This document shows, piece by piece, positions 20,640 through 28,765 of a stretch of DNA of 60,736 bases. A program made the position numbers and the translations under genes. The notes beneath the pieces were generated by a model. That model saw only the letters and a program-made list of their open reading frames with translations. It was not told the origin of the DNA and searched no databases. The stretch comes from Paranoxybacillus vitaminiphilus (GTDB taxonomy: Bacteria > Bacillota > Bacilli > Bacillales > Anoxybacillaceae), in assembly GCF_003259935.1 (NCBI RefSeq), contig NZ_QLMH01000015.1, positions 1-60,736 on the forward strand, in the 5' to 3' direction. Position 1 is the stretch's first letter; the number at the start of each line of letters is the position of its first letter.

Positions 20640-21644
20640 TTATTGTGATGGTGCTGTTTGACGGAAATCGATCATTTTACCAGTTTTAGCGCTTTCATAA
20701 ATGGCCTCCAGCAATTGAATGGAACGGAATCCATCCTCAGCTGTCACAGGAGGCTTCGTTCCATGAACAATAGCATCAATAAACAAACGATCTTCTTCGG
20801 CATAACCCCATTTTTCCTCTATAGACAGTTGATAAAAATCACTAATTTTCGCAGGTTGATTCAAGCTAGGAGAATACATCACTTTCTCCAGTTCTTGTGT
20901 TGCGATGGTAGAATATTTTCCATAAACTTCTAAACTCTCAAATGGGAAACTCCATCCAGCATGTGCATAAGTAACAAAATTGGCAATTGTTCCTGATTTA
21001 AATGTCATCATAATCGCAAATGTATCCATTTCCGCATCAGAAATATTTTGTCTCCCTTCACAATAAACGGTCTGCACTTCTCCGAATAAGTAACGGCACA
21101 TATCCATTAGGTGAAAAGGAGTTTCATAAAGGAACCCACCTGTAACCTTCGGATCAGCTGTCCAAGGGGGATTTAACAACTCTCCACGATTCATTTTTAT
21201 ATGCGCTAAATACGGTGTTACCTCTCCCGAAGCGATTAATTGCTTTACTCTTTTATAAACAGAAGCATAGCGACGATTCATTCCCAAATTGTATACCGCT
21301 TTTGATCTTTCTGCCGCCTTTTTAATTTCCTCTGCTTCCTTCAAAGAAGTGGCCATTGGTTTTTCAGAAAATACATGAATGTTATTTTGCAGACACTTTA
21401 ATACCGGTTCTACATGCAATGTATTAGGAGTCGTTACATATACCGCATCAACACCAAGCTCAAATAAATCTTCTAAACTTCTAACTGCTTTTGCCTCTCC
21501 TATTTCATTAGCTAAAGCAACCGCTCTTTCTTCCGAAATATCAGCAACACCAATAATCTCTACTCTTTTATCTTTCTTTAGAATAGAGGTGTGCACCTTA
21601 GCAATTCCACCTGCTCCTAAAATTCCAACTTTTACTTGTGACAT
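20640..21644 (-). CDS. Gfo/Idh/MocA family oxidoreductase, first gene of the island
   Basis: About 334 residues: Rossmann motif VGILGAGGIAKVHTS, family motif SEKPMATSL, and catalytic region GGFLYETPFHLMDMCRYLFG, where the usual aspartate/histidine pair appears as E-T-P-F-H-L-M-D. The frame is open 16 codons further upstream, but the ATG at 21644 begins MSQVKVGIL and follows GGGAGAC, so it is preferred. It is the promoter-proximal gene, with a candidate promoter and AAGCGCTT operator 85-120 bases upstream. The precise substrate is unknown; an inositol stereoisomer is likely by context. Confidence 0.82.
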   Translation of the reverse strand: MSQVKVGILGAGGIAKVHTSILKKDKRVEIIGVADISEERAVALANEIGEAKAVRSLEDLFELGVDAVYVTTPNTLHVEPVLKCLQNNIHVFSEKPMATSLKEAEEIKKAAERSKAVYNLGMNRRYASVYKRVKQLIASGEVTPYLAHIKMNRGELLNPPWTADPKVTGGFLYETPFHLMDMCRYLFGEVQTVYCEGRQNISDAEMDTFAIMMTFKSGTIANFVTYAHAGWSFPFESLEVYGKYSTIATQELEKVMYSPSLNQPAKISDFYQLSIEEKWGYAEEDRLFIDAIVHGTKPPVTAEDGFRSIQLLEAIYESAKTGKMIDFRQTAPSQ

Positions 21645-21727
21645 ATATAAGTCTCCCTTCGAATTGTTAAATATTTTCGGTAGAATAACCACAGTCTGTC
21701 AATTTGTTTCAGATTGTAGATAAACTT

Positions 21728-21766
21728 ATTATCCCAACTTTAACAAATGTGGTTAAGCGCTTTCTC
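21728..21766 (-). promoter_or_regulatory. Candidate promoter with overlapping AAGCGCTT operator
   Basis: On the minus strand TTAACC (21751-21756) and GATAAT (21728-21733) are 17 bases apart. The -35 element overlaps the palindrome AAGCGCTT (21755-21762) of the site TTAAGCGCTTTCTC. A repressor there would block the first gene of the inositol island. The -35 match is weak (4 of 6), so the site position is firmer than the promoter. Confidence 0.55.
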
Positions 21767-21907
21767 TAATATCACTTCATGTTCTTTACAAGTTTTTGAA
21801 AACAAATTATATTAAGCTAATTCGATGACTTTCTGGAAAAACTTTATGGAGATCTGCTGTTTTTTCTAAATGATGAAAATGAAAGTTTTGATTCACTTTA
21901 CAAACCA

Positions 21908-22021
21908 TATCTATATAAATCAAACTTGATTTTTCAACCTATTTTAAAAGGCGAACAGAACACTGGTTGATTTTTATGCTTAATTCACATGTTGAGAGTT
22001 TAAGTTGGATTTATATAAATA
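21908..22021. repeat. Inverted pair of a 31-nt motif, third copy downstream
   Basis: The stretch at 21908-21938, read on the minus strand, matches 21991-22021 at about 24 of 31 positions, giving a long imperfect inverted repeat with a loop of about 52 bases. A third, shorter version with the same GTTGA...ATTTATATA frame is at 22310-22338 in plus orientation. All lie in the gene-free region upstream of the island; function unknown. Confidence 0.5.
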
Positions 22022-22089
22022 TACGATTGCGTTTTTCTCTCCTTCCCTTAAAATTTTCTTTGTTAAAGAACTTATTTTCAAATTTTTGA

Positions 22090-22103
22090 GTAAGCGCTTT
22101 CCT
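22090..22103. promoter_or_regulatory. AAGCGCTT operator-like site in the lacI-iol gap
   Basis: GTAAGCGCTTTCCT has the same TAAGCGCTTT core as the sites at 13642 and 21753. It lies about 450 bases upstream of the first dehydrogenase, so together with the 21753 site it could allow looping repression. Confidence 0.5.
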
Positions 22104-22486
22104 TTTGTTTTTATTTTATATATTCCCTCCGCTTTTTGCAATACTTTTTTTAGAATTTATTGAATTTTTAAAATTCATATTTAATTTATGCTCATATTTA
22201 TCCTTCACGTTAGAATTCCTAAAGTTTATCAAATTTGTTTAGATTGAAAAAGCGATACAAATAAGAGATTTAGGTTCGGGCAAAAGAGAAATTGTGACGT
22301 TTTATATATGTTGAAAAATCAATCTGCATTTATATATCCCCCCCAATCTTCCACTAAATAAATGATTAAAACTTCCCTATAGGATAAGGACAAACACATT
22401 AATAATCCGAAGTAAATAGAAAATGTAGGCAAAGAAATATTCTTTCACTAAGATGAAACGTAACCATTGAACATGCACATACTAAA

Positions 22487-22546
22487 AATAACCAACAAAA
22501 ACACGACTATTCTCTTAAAGAGATGAGCGTATTTTTGTTGGTTATT
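22487..22546. repeat. Perfect 15-bp inverted repeat hairpin
   Basis: The 15 bases at 22487-22501 (AATAACCAACAAAAA) are perfectly complementary to 22532-22546. The 30-base loop contains a smaller hairpin (TCTC..GAGA, 22511-22523). No T-run follows on either strand outside the stem, so it may be a processing or insertion-derived structure rather than a plain terminator. It separates the lacI side from the island. Confidence 0.6.
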
Positions 22547-22677
22547 CAAGTTAGTGAAACATTCTATTTCCTCTTCTTATATTCAATTAATTTTGTGTTG
22601 AAGTTCCTGTGGAGAAAACAAGCGGAAAAACACTTATATGAGCGGCTCGATCTATGCAAAATATTCCATAAAAAATA

Positions 22678-22800
22678 GAGCTGTTCCAAAAGCAAAGTGT
22701 CATATCTCACAATACAATATATAGAACGTAGCACTAGATAAATGAATGAATAATTGCATTTTGAAGTGTATGTGAGATCAGACACTTATGGATCAGCCTC
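22678..22800. repeat. MITE-like repeat, copy 2
   Basis: The ends GAGCTGTTCCAAAAG and TTATGGATCAGCCTC form imperfect terminal inverted repeats that continue inward through AGTGTC...GACACT and TATCTCAC...GTGAGATC. The reverse complement of the interior (TTCATTTATCTAGTGCTACG) aligns with copy 1. It lies 75 bases downstream of the LacI-family gene. Confidence 0.75.
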
Positions 22801-22874
22801 ATCAAAAAAGATTCTCTTAACTTGATGGATATGAGATACAACTCATATTTTCCTATATAAGGAAACGAAAAAAG

Positions 22875-23885
22875 CTACTTACTTACATTTTCTTTTGTAG
22901 AATTACGAATGATTAGCTCAGGTGGCAAAATCACCCGTTGCTTTGTATGTTTTTCTTCTTCTATTCCGCGTACCAGTAAGTCTACCACTTGACGCCCCAT
23001 TTCATCTATCGGCTGTGCAATAGTAGTCAACGGAGGATCTACAATAGTAGCTAATATCGTATTATCAAATCCTACAACAGATAAATCATTAGGTATATTA
23101 AGTCCTAATTCTTTGGCAGCTTGATATACGCCAACAGCAAGGGCGTCAAAGCAGGCAAAAATGGCTGTCGGCCTTTGTGATGATTTAAGCAACTCAAGTG
23201 CTGCCCGTTTACCATCCTCCATAGAATAGTCTGTACATATTACTAACTTTTCATTATATTCCAATCCGTTTTCCTCTAGTACTTGTCGATATGCTTGAAA
23301 GCGGTATTTGTCACTGGTTCGGCTTAAGTTTCCTAGCATAATTGCAATCTTTTTATGACCTAAAGACACTAAGTGAGAGGTAGCTAGATACCCCCCTAAA
23401 AAGTCATCTACTCTTACTACATCAATGGCTAACTCTGGGATATCCTGAGCAATAAGTGCAATAGGAAAATTTTCACGCAACAATTCATTTAATACGGTAT
23501 AATTTTTAGTTGTTGTCCCAATAATGATTCCATCTACACTTTTCTGTTTTAATAAAGAAAGATACATTTCTTCCGTATCTGGGTTATTATCTGTATTACA
23601 CATTAAAACGTTAAAGCCTAATTCTCTTCCCCGGTCTTCTACCTTTCTGGCTATTTCTGAAAAAAATGGATTGGCGACATCGGGGATAATGAGCCCTATA
23701 GTACGTGTGCGTTTTCCAGTTAAAGCGGATGCTACTATACTTGGCTGATAATGCAATGTTTCCATTACTTCTAAAACTTTTTTTCTCGTCTTTTCACTAA
23801 TTCGACCGGTATTATTGATTACTCTTGAAACAGTAGCAATGGATACACCGGCTTTTTTAGCAACATCGTAAATAGTTACCTTCAT
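22875..23885 (-). CDS. LacI-family transcriptional regulator of the inositol island (IolQ-like)
   Basis: 336 residues: an N-terminal LacI helix-turn-helix (TIYDVAKKAGVSIATVSRVINN, residues 3-24) with the hinge helix, then a ribose-binding-protein-like effector domain (IGLIIPDVANPFFSEIARKV at about 62-81, VVGFDNTILATIVDPPLTTI near 275). The family usually represses sugar genes and is released by the sugar or a metabolite. It stands alone, transcribed toward the island across a long gap, and AAGCGCTT palindromes occur both upstream of it (23967) and before the island (21755, 22092), which suggests autoregulation plus control of iol. From memory, a LacI-family repressor (IolQ) controls iol genes in Geobacillus kaustophilus. 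No DeoR-type IolR is present here. Confidence 0.85.
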   Translation of the reverse strand: MKVTIYDVAKKAGVSIATVSRVINNTGRISEKTRKKVLEVMETLHYQPSIVASALTGKRTRTIGLIIPDVANPFFSEIARKVEDRGRELGFNVLMCNTDNNPDTEEMYLSLLKQKSVDGIIIGTTTKNYTVLNELLRENFPIALIAQDIPELAIDVVRVDDFLGGYLATSHLVSLGHKKIAIMLGNLSRTSDKYRFQAYRQVLEENGLEYNEKLVICTDYSMEDGKRAALELLKSSQRPTAIFACFDALAVGVYQAAKELGLNIPNDLSVVGFDNTILATIVDPPLTTIAQPIDEMGRQVVDLLVRGIEEEKHTKQRVILPPELIIRNSTKENVSK

Positions 23886-23962
23886 TTTTCACCAATCTTT
23901 CGTGTGTAAATCGTTTTAGGCTAACAACTAAAGTTTTTAAAACTTATGGGTTTCACCGGATT

Positions 23963-23978
23963 AGGAAAGCGCTTGCTC
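23963..23978 (-). promoter_or_regulatory. AAGCGCTT operator-like site upstream of the LacI-family gene
   Basis: AGGAAAGCGCTTGCTC lies 78-93 bases upstream of the regulator start, the expected place for an autoregulatory operator. The rest of the gap (23886-24349) holds no recognisable gene. Confidence 0.5.
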
Positions 23979-24349
23979 AATCTTATATCTTAAGTTTACA
24001 CCTCACTGCGTCTTTTTTCAACATTTCTGAATTTTGATTTTTTAATTAAAGTACTTAAATCTCTTTCTAAATAAATAAAACAAGTAAACGTATTTTGCGC
24101 AAAATTAACCACAAAACGTTCTTTACTTATATTTTTACCATTACTGCCTTATTTCTAAATCCTATATATGTACCTTAAATACGAGAATCCTTCTTTAATA
24201 TACGTAATTCCATCATAGATATTTTCTTTATCTCTCCAAATAACACTAAATATCATATAACTCTCCATCATAAGTGGATTTCTCTGTCTTTGTTCTTCCC
24301 GCTGATACAAAACTGGCAATCTGATTCTGTGCGAACGTTTGGGGACTTA

Positions 24350-25030
24350 TTACTCACGTCTTTCTTCCCGTTTCGGTTTTACATCTTGCGGAACTTGCTC
24401 CGGTGTAACGTGTAAATATTTGACATCAAAGGTCCCCTTATATCCAAACAATGGTCCCCACGTCTCATTCTTCACATTTACCTCAATACAAAATTTCCCT
24501 TTTTTGTCATCGTACCATTCACATACATCTGCAATCCCCGAAAAAAACAAAGGAAAACGAAAGCCAATCATCCCTTCATAAAAACGCTGTTCGCCGGAGC
24601 GCAGGCGCAATCCTCCGCGCTCATCTACATGCAAATCAATGTCTACGGCAAGATGCTGATGCGTACCCAGATAATCAACGATCCGGTTCCGCTCTTCACT
24701 ATAAATCATCGTTGCATCAAAACGATGGAGATGTTCATTAAAATAAAACTTGCGCACCCAAGTAACGGTCTCACGGCCGTAGCGATCCTGATAGGCATAG
24801 TTCTCAATAGTAAATGGAATGTTTTCTCCTTTTCGCGGAAACATAATATTTCTCCATGTACCGATATATAAAAACGGCAACGTATAAAACCGGCCGTACC
24901 AAACCTTTTCCATGATTCCTTTCCCAATAGAAGCACGATGGTCTTGACTGTTGAAACCGAATCGCTCTTGAATTTTGGGATGCAGCTTCCAAAATTCTGA
25001 TCCCAGCGCTTTTTGATAGATCGATTCCAT
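24350..25030 (-). CDS. DUF4166 family protein
   Basis: About 226 residues, soluble, matching the DUF4166 domain. Typical elements are the N-terminal SEFWKLHPKIQERFGF, FTIENYAYQDRYGRETVTWVRKF in the middle and YEGMIGFRFPLFFSGIADVCEWYDD near the C terminus. The biochemical role of the domain is not established. The ATG at 25030 lies 8 bases after AAGGAG; the TTG two codons earlier is too close to it. It lies downstream of the SRPBCC/DoxX protein on the same strand, and DUF4166 and DoxX-like proteins often go together in Bacillaceae, so the pair may act together at the envelope (inference). Confidence 0.8.
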   Translation of the reverse strand: MESIYQKALGSEFWKLHPKIQERFGFNSQDHRASIGKGIMEKVWYGRFYTLPFLYIGTWRNIMFPRKGENIPFTIENYAYQDRYGRETVTWVRKFYFNEHLHRFDATMIYSEERNRIVDYLGTHQHLAVDIDLHVDERGGLRLRSGEQRFYEGMIGFRFPLFFSGIADVCEWYDDKKGKFCIEVNVKNETWGPLFGYKGTFDVKYLHVTPEQVPQDVKPKREERRE

Positions 25031-25071
25031 CTCCAAATCTCCTTTTTCGCTGTTTTTCTATATATTTAATG

Positions 25072-25100
25072 AACCTCTACCACCTACACTCCGCTTAGAG
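25072..25100. mobile_element. Solo IS200/IS605-like end hairpin
   Basis: ACCACCT and AGAGGTGG form a short hairpin followed by GAGACTTCTCGG. This resembles the subterminal hairpins of IS200/IS605-family (TnpB-bearing) elements as I remember them. The same theme (CCACCT..AGGTGG then AAGTCTTACGG) occurs at 32574-32616. No transposase or TnpB gene is next to it, so it would be a relic end. Confidence 0.35.
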
Positions 25101-25147
25101 GTGGGAGACTTCTCGGTGGACATGTTAAATAAAGCTCCTCTACCAAA

Positions 25148-26053
25148 CTACTTGATTCCCCATTTACAATTGGAGGCGCTTGCTGTGTCTCGTAAGGTAA
25201 TTAAACCGATGAAAGAAAGAATAATCACTGATACATTTAACGTAACAGGGTTAAAGGGTTCACGGAAAACAGTCGGATCTGAGGCAAAAGCTCCTAACGT
25301 TAAAAAGAGAATGATGCCTATGTTCCAATAATAAATCCATTTCGTTCGTCGAAATAAGAAAAGAAAAATGCCAAACAAAATTTCACTAAAACCGATAAAA
25401 GAAAGAAGGAAGGATTCATAACCCGCAAACAGCTGCAGATCTTTTATCATTTCCAGTTCACCACTATCAGGAAATAACAATTTTGGCACCAGTCCTTGAT
25501 AGATCCAGATCAAAACCAAAGTGAAAACGACAAGAAGGTGAATCAGGCTGCGCTGAACCGAATAGAGTGGATGAATCTTTTTTTCGATCCACAAACGGAG
25601 GCAGTCAAAGCTCCAGGCGGTAGCCCAAGCCATGATCGGACGGAACATCCATCGGTCAAACACCTTGCCCATAAAGCCAAATCTTGTTTCATAATGGTAT
25701 ATCGTGTAAAATCGAATTCCCTCTTTGTGAGGCGTATATTTCCAATACCCACTTCCTTTTTTAATTAAAGATATAGGTTGGTCAGACCAAAATTTTAAAG
25801 AAGAGGTCCGTTCTCCGTTATGTATTCTTGTTCCAACCGCCTCCCCTTCTCCTGAAATGGAAAGGCCAAATCCAATCTTAGTAGTATAAAGAAAGCGTTG
25901 TGCTTCACTTTCATGTTTTTTGGGCAAATACTTTATTGTTGAAAACCGCAAGTCCCATTGTTCATGCAGTTCAGGGTTTTGCGTATATTCCCATAACGTT
26001 TCCATATCTGTCTTCACGATCGTCTCTACGTAAATAGAACTTGATTTTCCCAT
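25148..26053 (-). CDS. SRPBCC domain fused to a DoxX-like membrane domain
   Basis: About 301 residues. The N-terminal half (about 1-150) is a START/SRPBCC-type ligand-binding domain (IYVETIVKTDMETLWEYTQNP start, later YWKYTPHKEGIRFYTIYHYETRFG). The C-terminal half carries about four hydrophobic segments like DoxX (LSFIGFSEILFGIFLFLF, IILFLTLGAFASDP). An open frame continues 23 codons upstream, but the ATG at 26053 follows GAGAGG at 11 bases and starts at the domain boundary. It lies 117 bases upstream of the DUF4166 gene. Role unknown; binding of a lipid or quinone-like ligand at the membrane is a guess. Confidence 0.78.
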   Translation of the reverse strand: MGKSSSIYVETIVKTDMETLWEYTQNPELHEQWDLRFSTIKYLPKKHESEAQRFLYTTKIGFGLSISGEGEAVGTRIHNGERTSSLKFWSDQPISLIKKGSGYWKYTPHKEGIRFYTIYHYETRFGFMGKVFDRWMFRPIMAWATAWSFDCLRLWIEKKIHPLYSVQRSLIHLLVVFTLVLIWIYQGLVPKLLFPDSGELEMIKDLQLFAGYESFLLSFIGFSEILFGIFLFLFRRTKWIYYWNIGIILFLTLGAFASDPTVFREPFNPVTLNVSVIILSFIGLITLRDTASASNCKWGIK

Positions 26054-26281
26054 ATAAATCTCATCCTCTCCCATAGAATCCGCGTAAAATAAACTCACGC
26101 TCCGATACTTGAAACCGTTCAAACAAATCTAAAAAAGCTCCTATTTATCATTAAGGAAACACACGCCCTATCTAGCATAAGGATTATGGCAACAACCGGG
26201 TACACAATCATTGTTGCGATTGAAAGCGGTGAACAATCACTTTCTTCCCTCCATTTTTCACTATATTTATCTTTATCCTAA

Positions 26282-26485
26282 CTAAATACAGACTCCATAA
26301 TATTCCAATATTTTACAAACTTCTCCTTCCGTAAGCTCCGCCATATAAGGGCAATTTCGGCTATGCTCATCCGTTTTGCCGACATAAGATCGCGCTCCGT
26401 TTAACTCTCCTTTGTAAACCTTTCTCCAAGCCTTCCTTTCAACCTTCTTCTCGAACATCTTCAGCCCTTCTTCTACCACGGCCAT
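26282..26485 (-). CDS. Small hypothetical protein, 67 residues
   Basis: A short basic and acidic protein, not recognised, ending in GEVCKILEYYGVCI. The ATG is preceded by GAAGGGA with 8-base spacing, which supports translation. Four cysteines and the alternating charged composition are compatible with a small soluble protein. It stands alone between the SRPBCC gene and the hemolysin-III gene, next to a degenerate repeat. Confidence that it is a real gene is moderate. Confidence 0.45.
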   Translation of the reverse strand: MAVVEEGLKMFEKKVERKAWRKVYKGELNGARSYVGKTDEHSRNCPYMAELTEGEVCKILEYYGVCI

Positions 26486-26540
26486 TCAGCGGATCCCTTC
26501 ATTTCCCGACTGTATTTCTTCCATTTTACCATAAATTGTG

Positions 26541-26665
26541 ACAAATCAATCGCATGGAATTCCATGTGCGGACTCCAGATAAAATTCCCACAAATGAAGC
26601 ACGGTGTGAAAGCGGCCGGTTTCGTGAGGAAATAACGGATAATTGCGGCTCAGAATCCATAATCG
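26541..26665. repeat. Degenerate segment homologous to 42970-43115
   Basis: The order of blocks CAAATCAATCGCA, then GGACTCCAGAT, then AAATGAAGCACGGTGTG, then GAAATAACGGAT is repeated with substitutions at 42970-43115. In one frame both read QMKHGV(K/E)A, and both contain stops, so they look like remnants of the same gene or element. Confidence 0.5.
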
Positions 26666-26787
26666 TTGGAGGAATAAAAATTTTTTAATGATCAATTTTT
26701 AAATTGATACAGCACTAGTGATATTTCCTGCAAAATAAATATGTTAAAATGAGAGAAAATACCTCTTTATGGAAAGGGATGAACAAT

Positions 26788-27432
26788 TTGGCGAATACAC
26801 ATACATTTACGAAAATAGAGGAAGCAGTTAACTGCATCACTCACGGGATTGGAGCATTGCTAAGCATAGCGGGACTTGTGATTTTAGTTGTGATGGCATC
26901 GATTTATGGAAATGAATGGCATGTTGTAAGTTTTAGTTTGTTTGGCAGTACAATGCTTATGCTATATTTAGCCTCTACGATCGTTCACGGTCTGCCAGAA
27001 GGAAGAGTAAAACAACTGTTCCAGATTTTCGATCATTCCTCCATTTATTTTTTCATCGCTGGGACATATACTCCTTTTCTTTTTTTAGCGGTAAAAGGAG
27101 CAATAGGTTGGACATTATTTGGAGTAGTTTGGGGCTTGGCTGTGGCAGGTACTGTTTTTAAATGTTTTTTTGTCAACCGATTTTTATATACTTCAACAAC
27201 TTTATATGTCGTTATGGGCTGGCTCATTGTTTTTGCATGGAAGCCACTAGCAGCTAGTCTTACCTCTGAAGGAATGATGTTCCTTGTATTAGGAGGAATA
27301 TTATATACAGTCGGGGCTGTATTTTATGTATGGCGGGGATTTAAATTTCACCATGCCATCTGGCATCTTTTTGTATTAGCAGGATCCATCGCCCATTTCT
27401 TCGCCGTCTTGTTTTTACTTCCGGTTTTTTGA
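26788..27432 (+). CDS. Hemolysin III / PAQR family membrane protein
   Basis: About 214 residues with seven hydrophobic segments. The three histidine-bearing motifs of the HlyIII/PAQR family are visible: NCITHGIGA near the start, IFDHSSIYFFIAGTYTPF in the middle and FHHAIWHLFVLAGS at the end. They form a zinc site in the membrane in related proteins. An ATG at 26749 opens the frame, but the TTG at 26788 lies 9 bases after AAAGGG and gives the usual N terminus, so it is preferred. The protein is related to Bacillus YplQ; some members affect membrane fluidity, but the substrate is uncertain. Confidence 0.88.
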   Translation: MANTHTFTKIEEAVNCITHGIGALLSIAGLVILVVMASIYGNEWHVVSFSLFGSTMLMLYLASTIVHGLPEGRVKQLFQIFDHSSIYFFIAGTYTPFLFLAVKGAIGWTLFGVVWGLAVAGTVFKCFFVNRFLYTSTTLYVVMGWLIVFAWKPLAASLTSEGMMFLVLGGILYTVGAVFYVWRGFKFHHAIWHLFVLAGSIAHFFAVLFLLPVF

Positions 27433-27459
27433 TGGATTTACATTTTTATAAATCGTTCT

Positions 27460-27503
27460 AAAAAGAGAGCCGAACCGCATTTAGGATATCAGGTGGCTCT
27501 CTG
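27460..27503 (-). terminator. Terminator of the tautomerase gene
   Basis: AGAGAGCC (27464-27471) pairs with GGCTCTCT (27495-27502) around a 23-base loop. On the minus strand the stem is followed by TTTTT. On the plus strand there is only GTTTC, so termination of the hemolysin-III gene would be weak. Confidence 0.65.
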
Positions 27504-27542
27504 TTTCAACAATCTTCCGACGTGCTTTGGAATCGTGAACCA

Positions 27543-27761
27543 TTATTCTGCACCATTCTTTCCAAAGCCCTCGCCGAATTTCAGTGAATGCAATTGCCCG
27601 TTAGAAGCCCAATTTTCTCTGTCATATTCATCAAAAAGAACTGTTACCCACTCTTCTTTCACATTTAAAATTCTAGCAGCTTCTTTTGTGATAGTTTCAA
27701 CAAATTGTTGTTTCTGCTCCATCGTTCTCCCTTTAGCCATTTTTACAGTAATGATAGGCAT
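27543..27761 (-). CDS. 4-oxalocrotonate tautomerase family protein
   Basis: 72 residues beginning MPIITVKM, so the catalytic N-terminal proline is exposed after methionine removal. The next part, GRTMEQKQQFVETITKEAARIL and WVTVLFDEYDRENWASNG, follows the 4-OT/YwhB pattern (about 62 residues), with some ten extra residues at the C terminus. Family members ketonise dienols or dehalogenate; the substrate here is unknown. The ribosome site (GAGAGG) is about 13 bases away, so expression may be low. It is convergent with the hemolysin-III gene. Confidence 0.85.
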   Translation of the reverse strand: MPIITVKMAKGRTMEQKQQFVETITKEAARILNVKEEWVTVLFDEYDRENWASNGQLHSLKFGEGFGKNGAE

Positions 27762-27951
27762 TGACCATCATCCATCCTCTCACGTAATTAGCGAAATCTT
27801 TTCCAATCACCTTGACGAACAGTGATAGACAGCTAGCGCCATGACTGACATCGCAGTACAATTCTCTTTTTCTTTATATCTCAACTTTCGACAAAATTCA
27901 GATGGTGCAACAGTCACCCTATACTGCTGAAATTCATTGACAGGCATGATA

Positions 27952-28764
27952 TCAATGAATATGGGCGACGCTATGAATCGCTTTTTCCAACTCGTTAGTG
28001 GAGAAATGCCCTTCTCGTTGATATTCCTCAGAAAGTCCAAATATCATTGCCAATAAAATACGATCAACAAACATAATATCGGCATTTTTACATAACTGTT
28101 TGGCGCTTTGCGTAAAAAAGTTAGAAGTTATAAAATAAGCAAAAATAGGGGTATATGCTTTTATTTCCGTTGTAATCCCTTTATACGGTTCATCCACTAC
28201 AGCAAAACTTCTGCTTCTCAACAAATAAATAGAGCCGGCTAATTCCCTAACTTCCTTTGCTTCCACTTTCCCATGTTCATAATGCTTCGCTTGACCAATT
28301 ACAAAGATTTTACTAACTGCATTCCCTCGATAAAGAAGCTTTCTTTCCTTTTCCTCACGTATAATACCAACAAAGTCTATCCCTTGATCATGGGTACGCT
28401 TTGTGCTATGAAAAGGCGAGCAACCTATATACTTTAATACAAGTGCACACAGCCGCTCGAAATCAACTGCTGACATAGAGCAAATATAAATTAAAGCTTT
28501 ACGAATATTTTCAAGCTCCCTCTCGACAAACTGAATATTAAATGTATCAGGATCGATATTATATAAATCTTTCTGAAAAAGTTCCTCAACATCTTTTTCA
28601 TAATTTATTAATTCTTCTGCAAAATCTTGAATGATATCCAGTCGATCGGTAAAGTCAGGAAATTTCGATGCGATAAAGGAAAATAAATTATCAAATTGAT
28701 CATAATGTCTAATGAGTTGTTCTAACCATGATTTAAAAACTTCTTCCTTCAAGCCTCTATGCAA
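27952..28764 (-). CDS. Mrr-like restriction endonuclease, coupled to a ParB-like gene
   Basis: About 270 residues. The first 95 are helical and unassigned. The rest matches the Mrr_cat/PD-(D/E)xK fold: AVDFERLCALVLKYIG (conserved glutamate, about residue 103), HDQGIDFVGI (catalytic aspartate in GID, about 130) and VIGQAKHYEHGKVEAKEVRELAG (QxK, about 158-160). All catalytic positions appear intact, so a DNA nuclease is likely. Two TTG starts are possible. The one at 28764 lies 6 bases after AGAGGG and one base after the ParB stop codon; the other, at 28782, would overlap the ParB gene. The nearest open frame at its 3' end (27807-28040) looks spurious. Confidence 0.75.
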   Translation of the reverse strand: MHRGLKEEVFKSWLEQLIRHYDQFDNLFSFIASKFPDFTDRLDIIQDFAEELINYEKDVEELFQKDLYNIDPDTFNIQFVERELENIRKALIYICSMSAVDFERLCALVLKYIGCSPFHSTKRTHDQGIDFVGIIREEKERKLLYRGNAVSKIFVIGQAKHYEHGKVEAKEVRELAGSIYLLRSRSFAVVDEPYKGITTEIKAYTPIFAYFITSNFFTQSAKQLCKNADIMFVDRILLAMIFGLSEEYQREGHFSTNELEKAIHSVAHIH

Positions 28765-28765
28765 A

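Noticed and set aside
3346-24000. Classical IolR/IolF/IolT arrangement
   Set aside because: No DeoR-type regulator and no IolF-like permease is present; the regulator is LacI-type and uptake is by an ABC system.
27807-28040. 77-codon minus-strand frame overlapping the end of the nuclease gene
   Set aside because: It overlaps the conserved nuclease reading frame, has no ribosome site and resembles no family.
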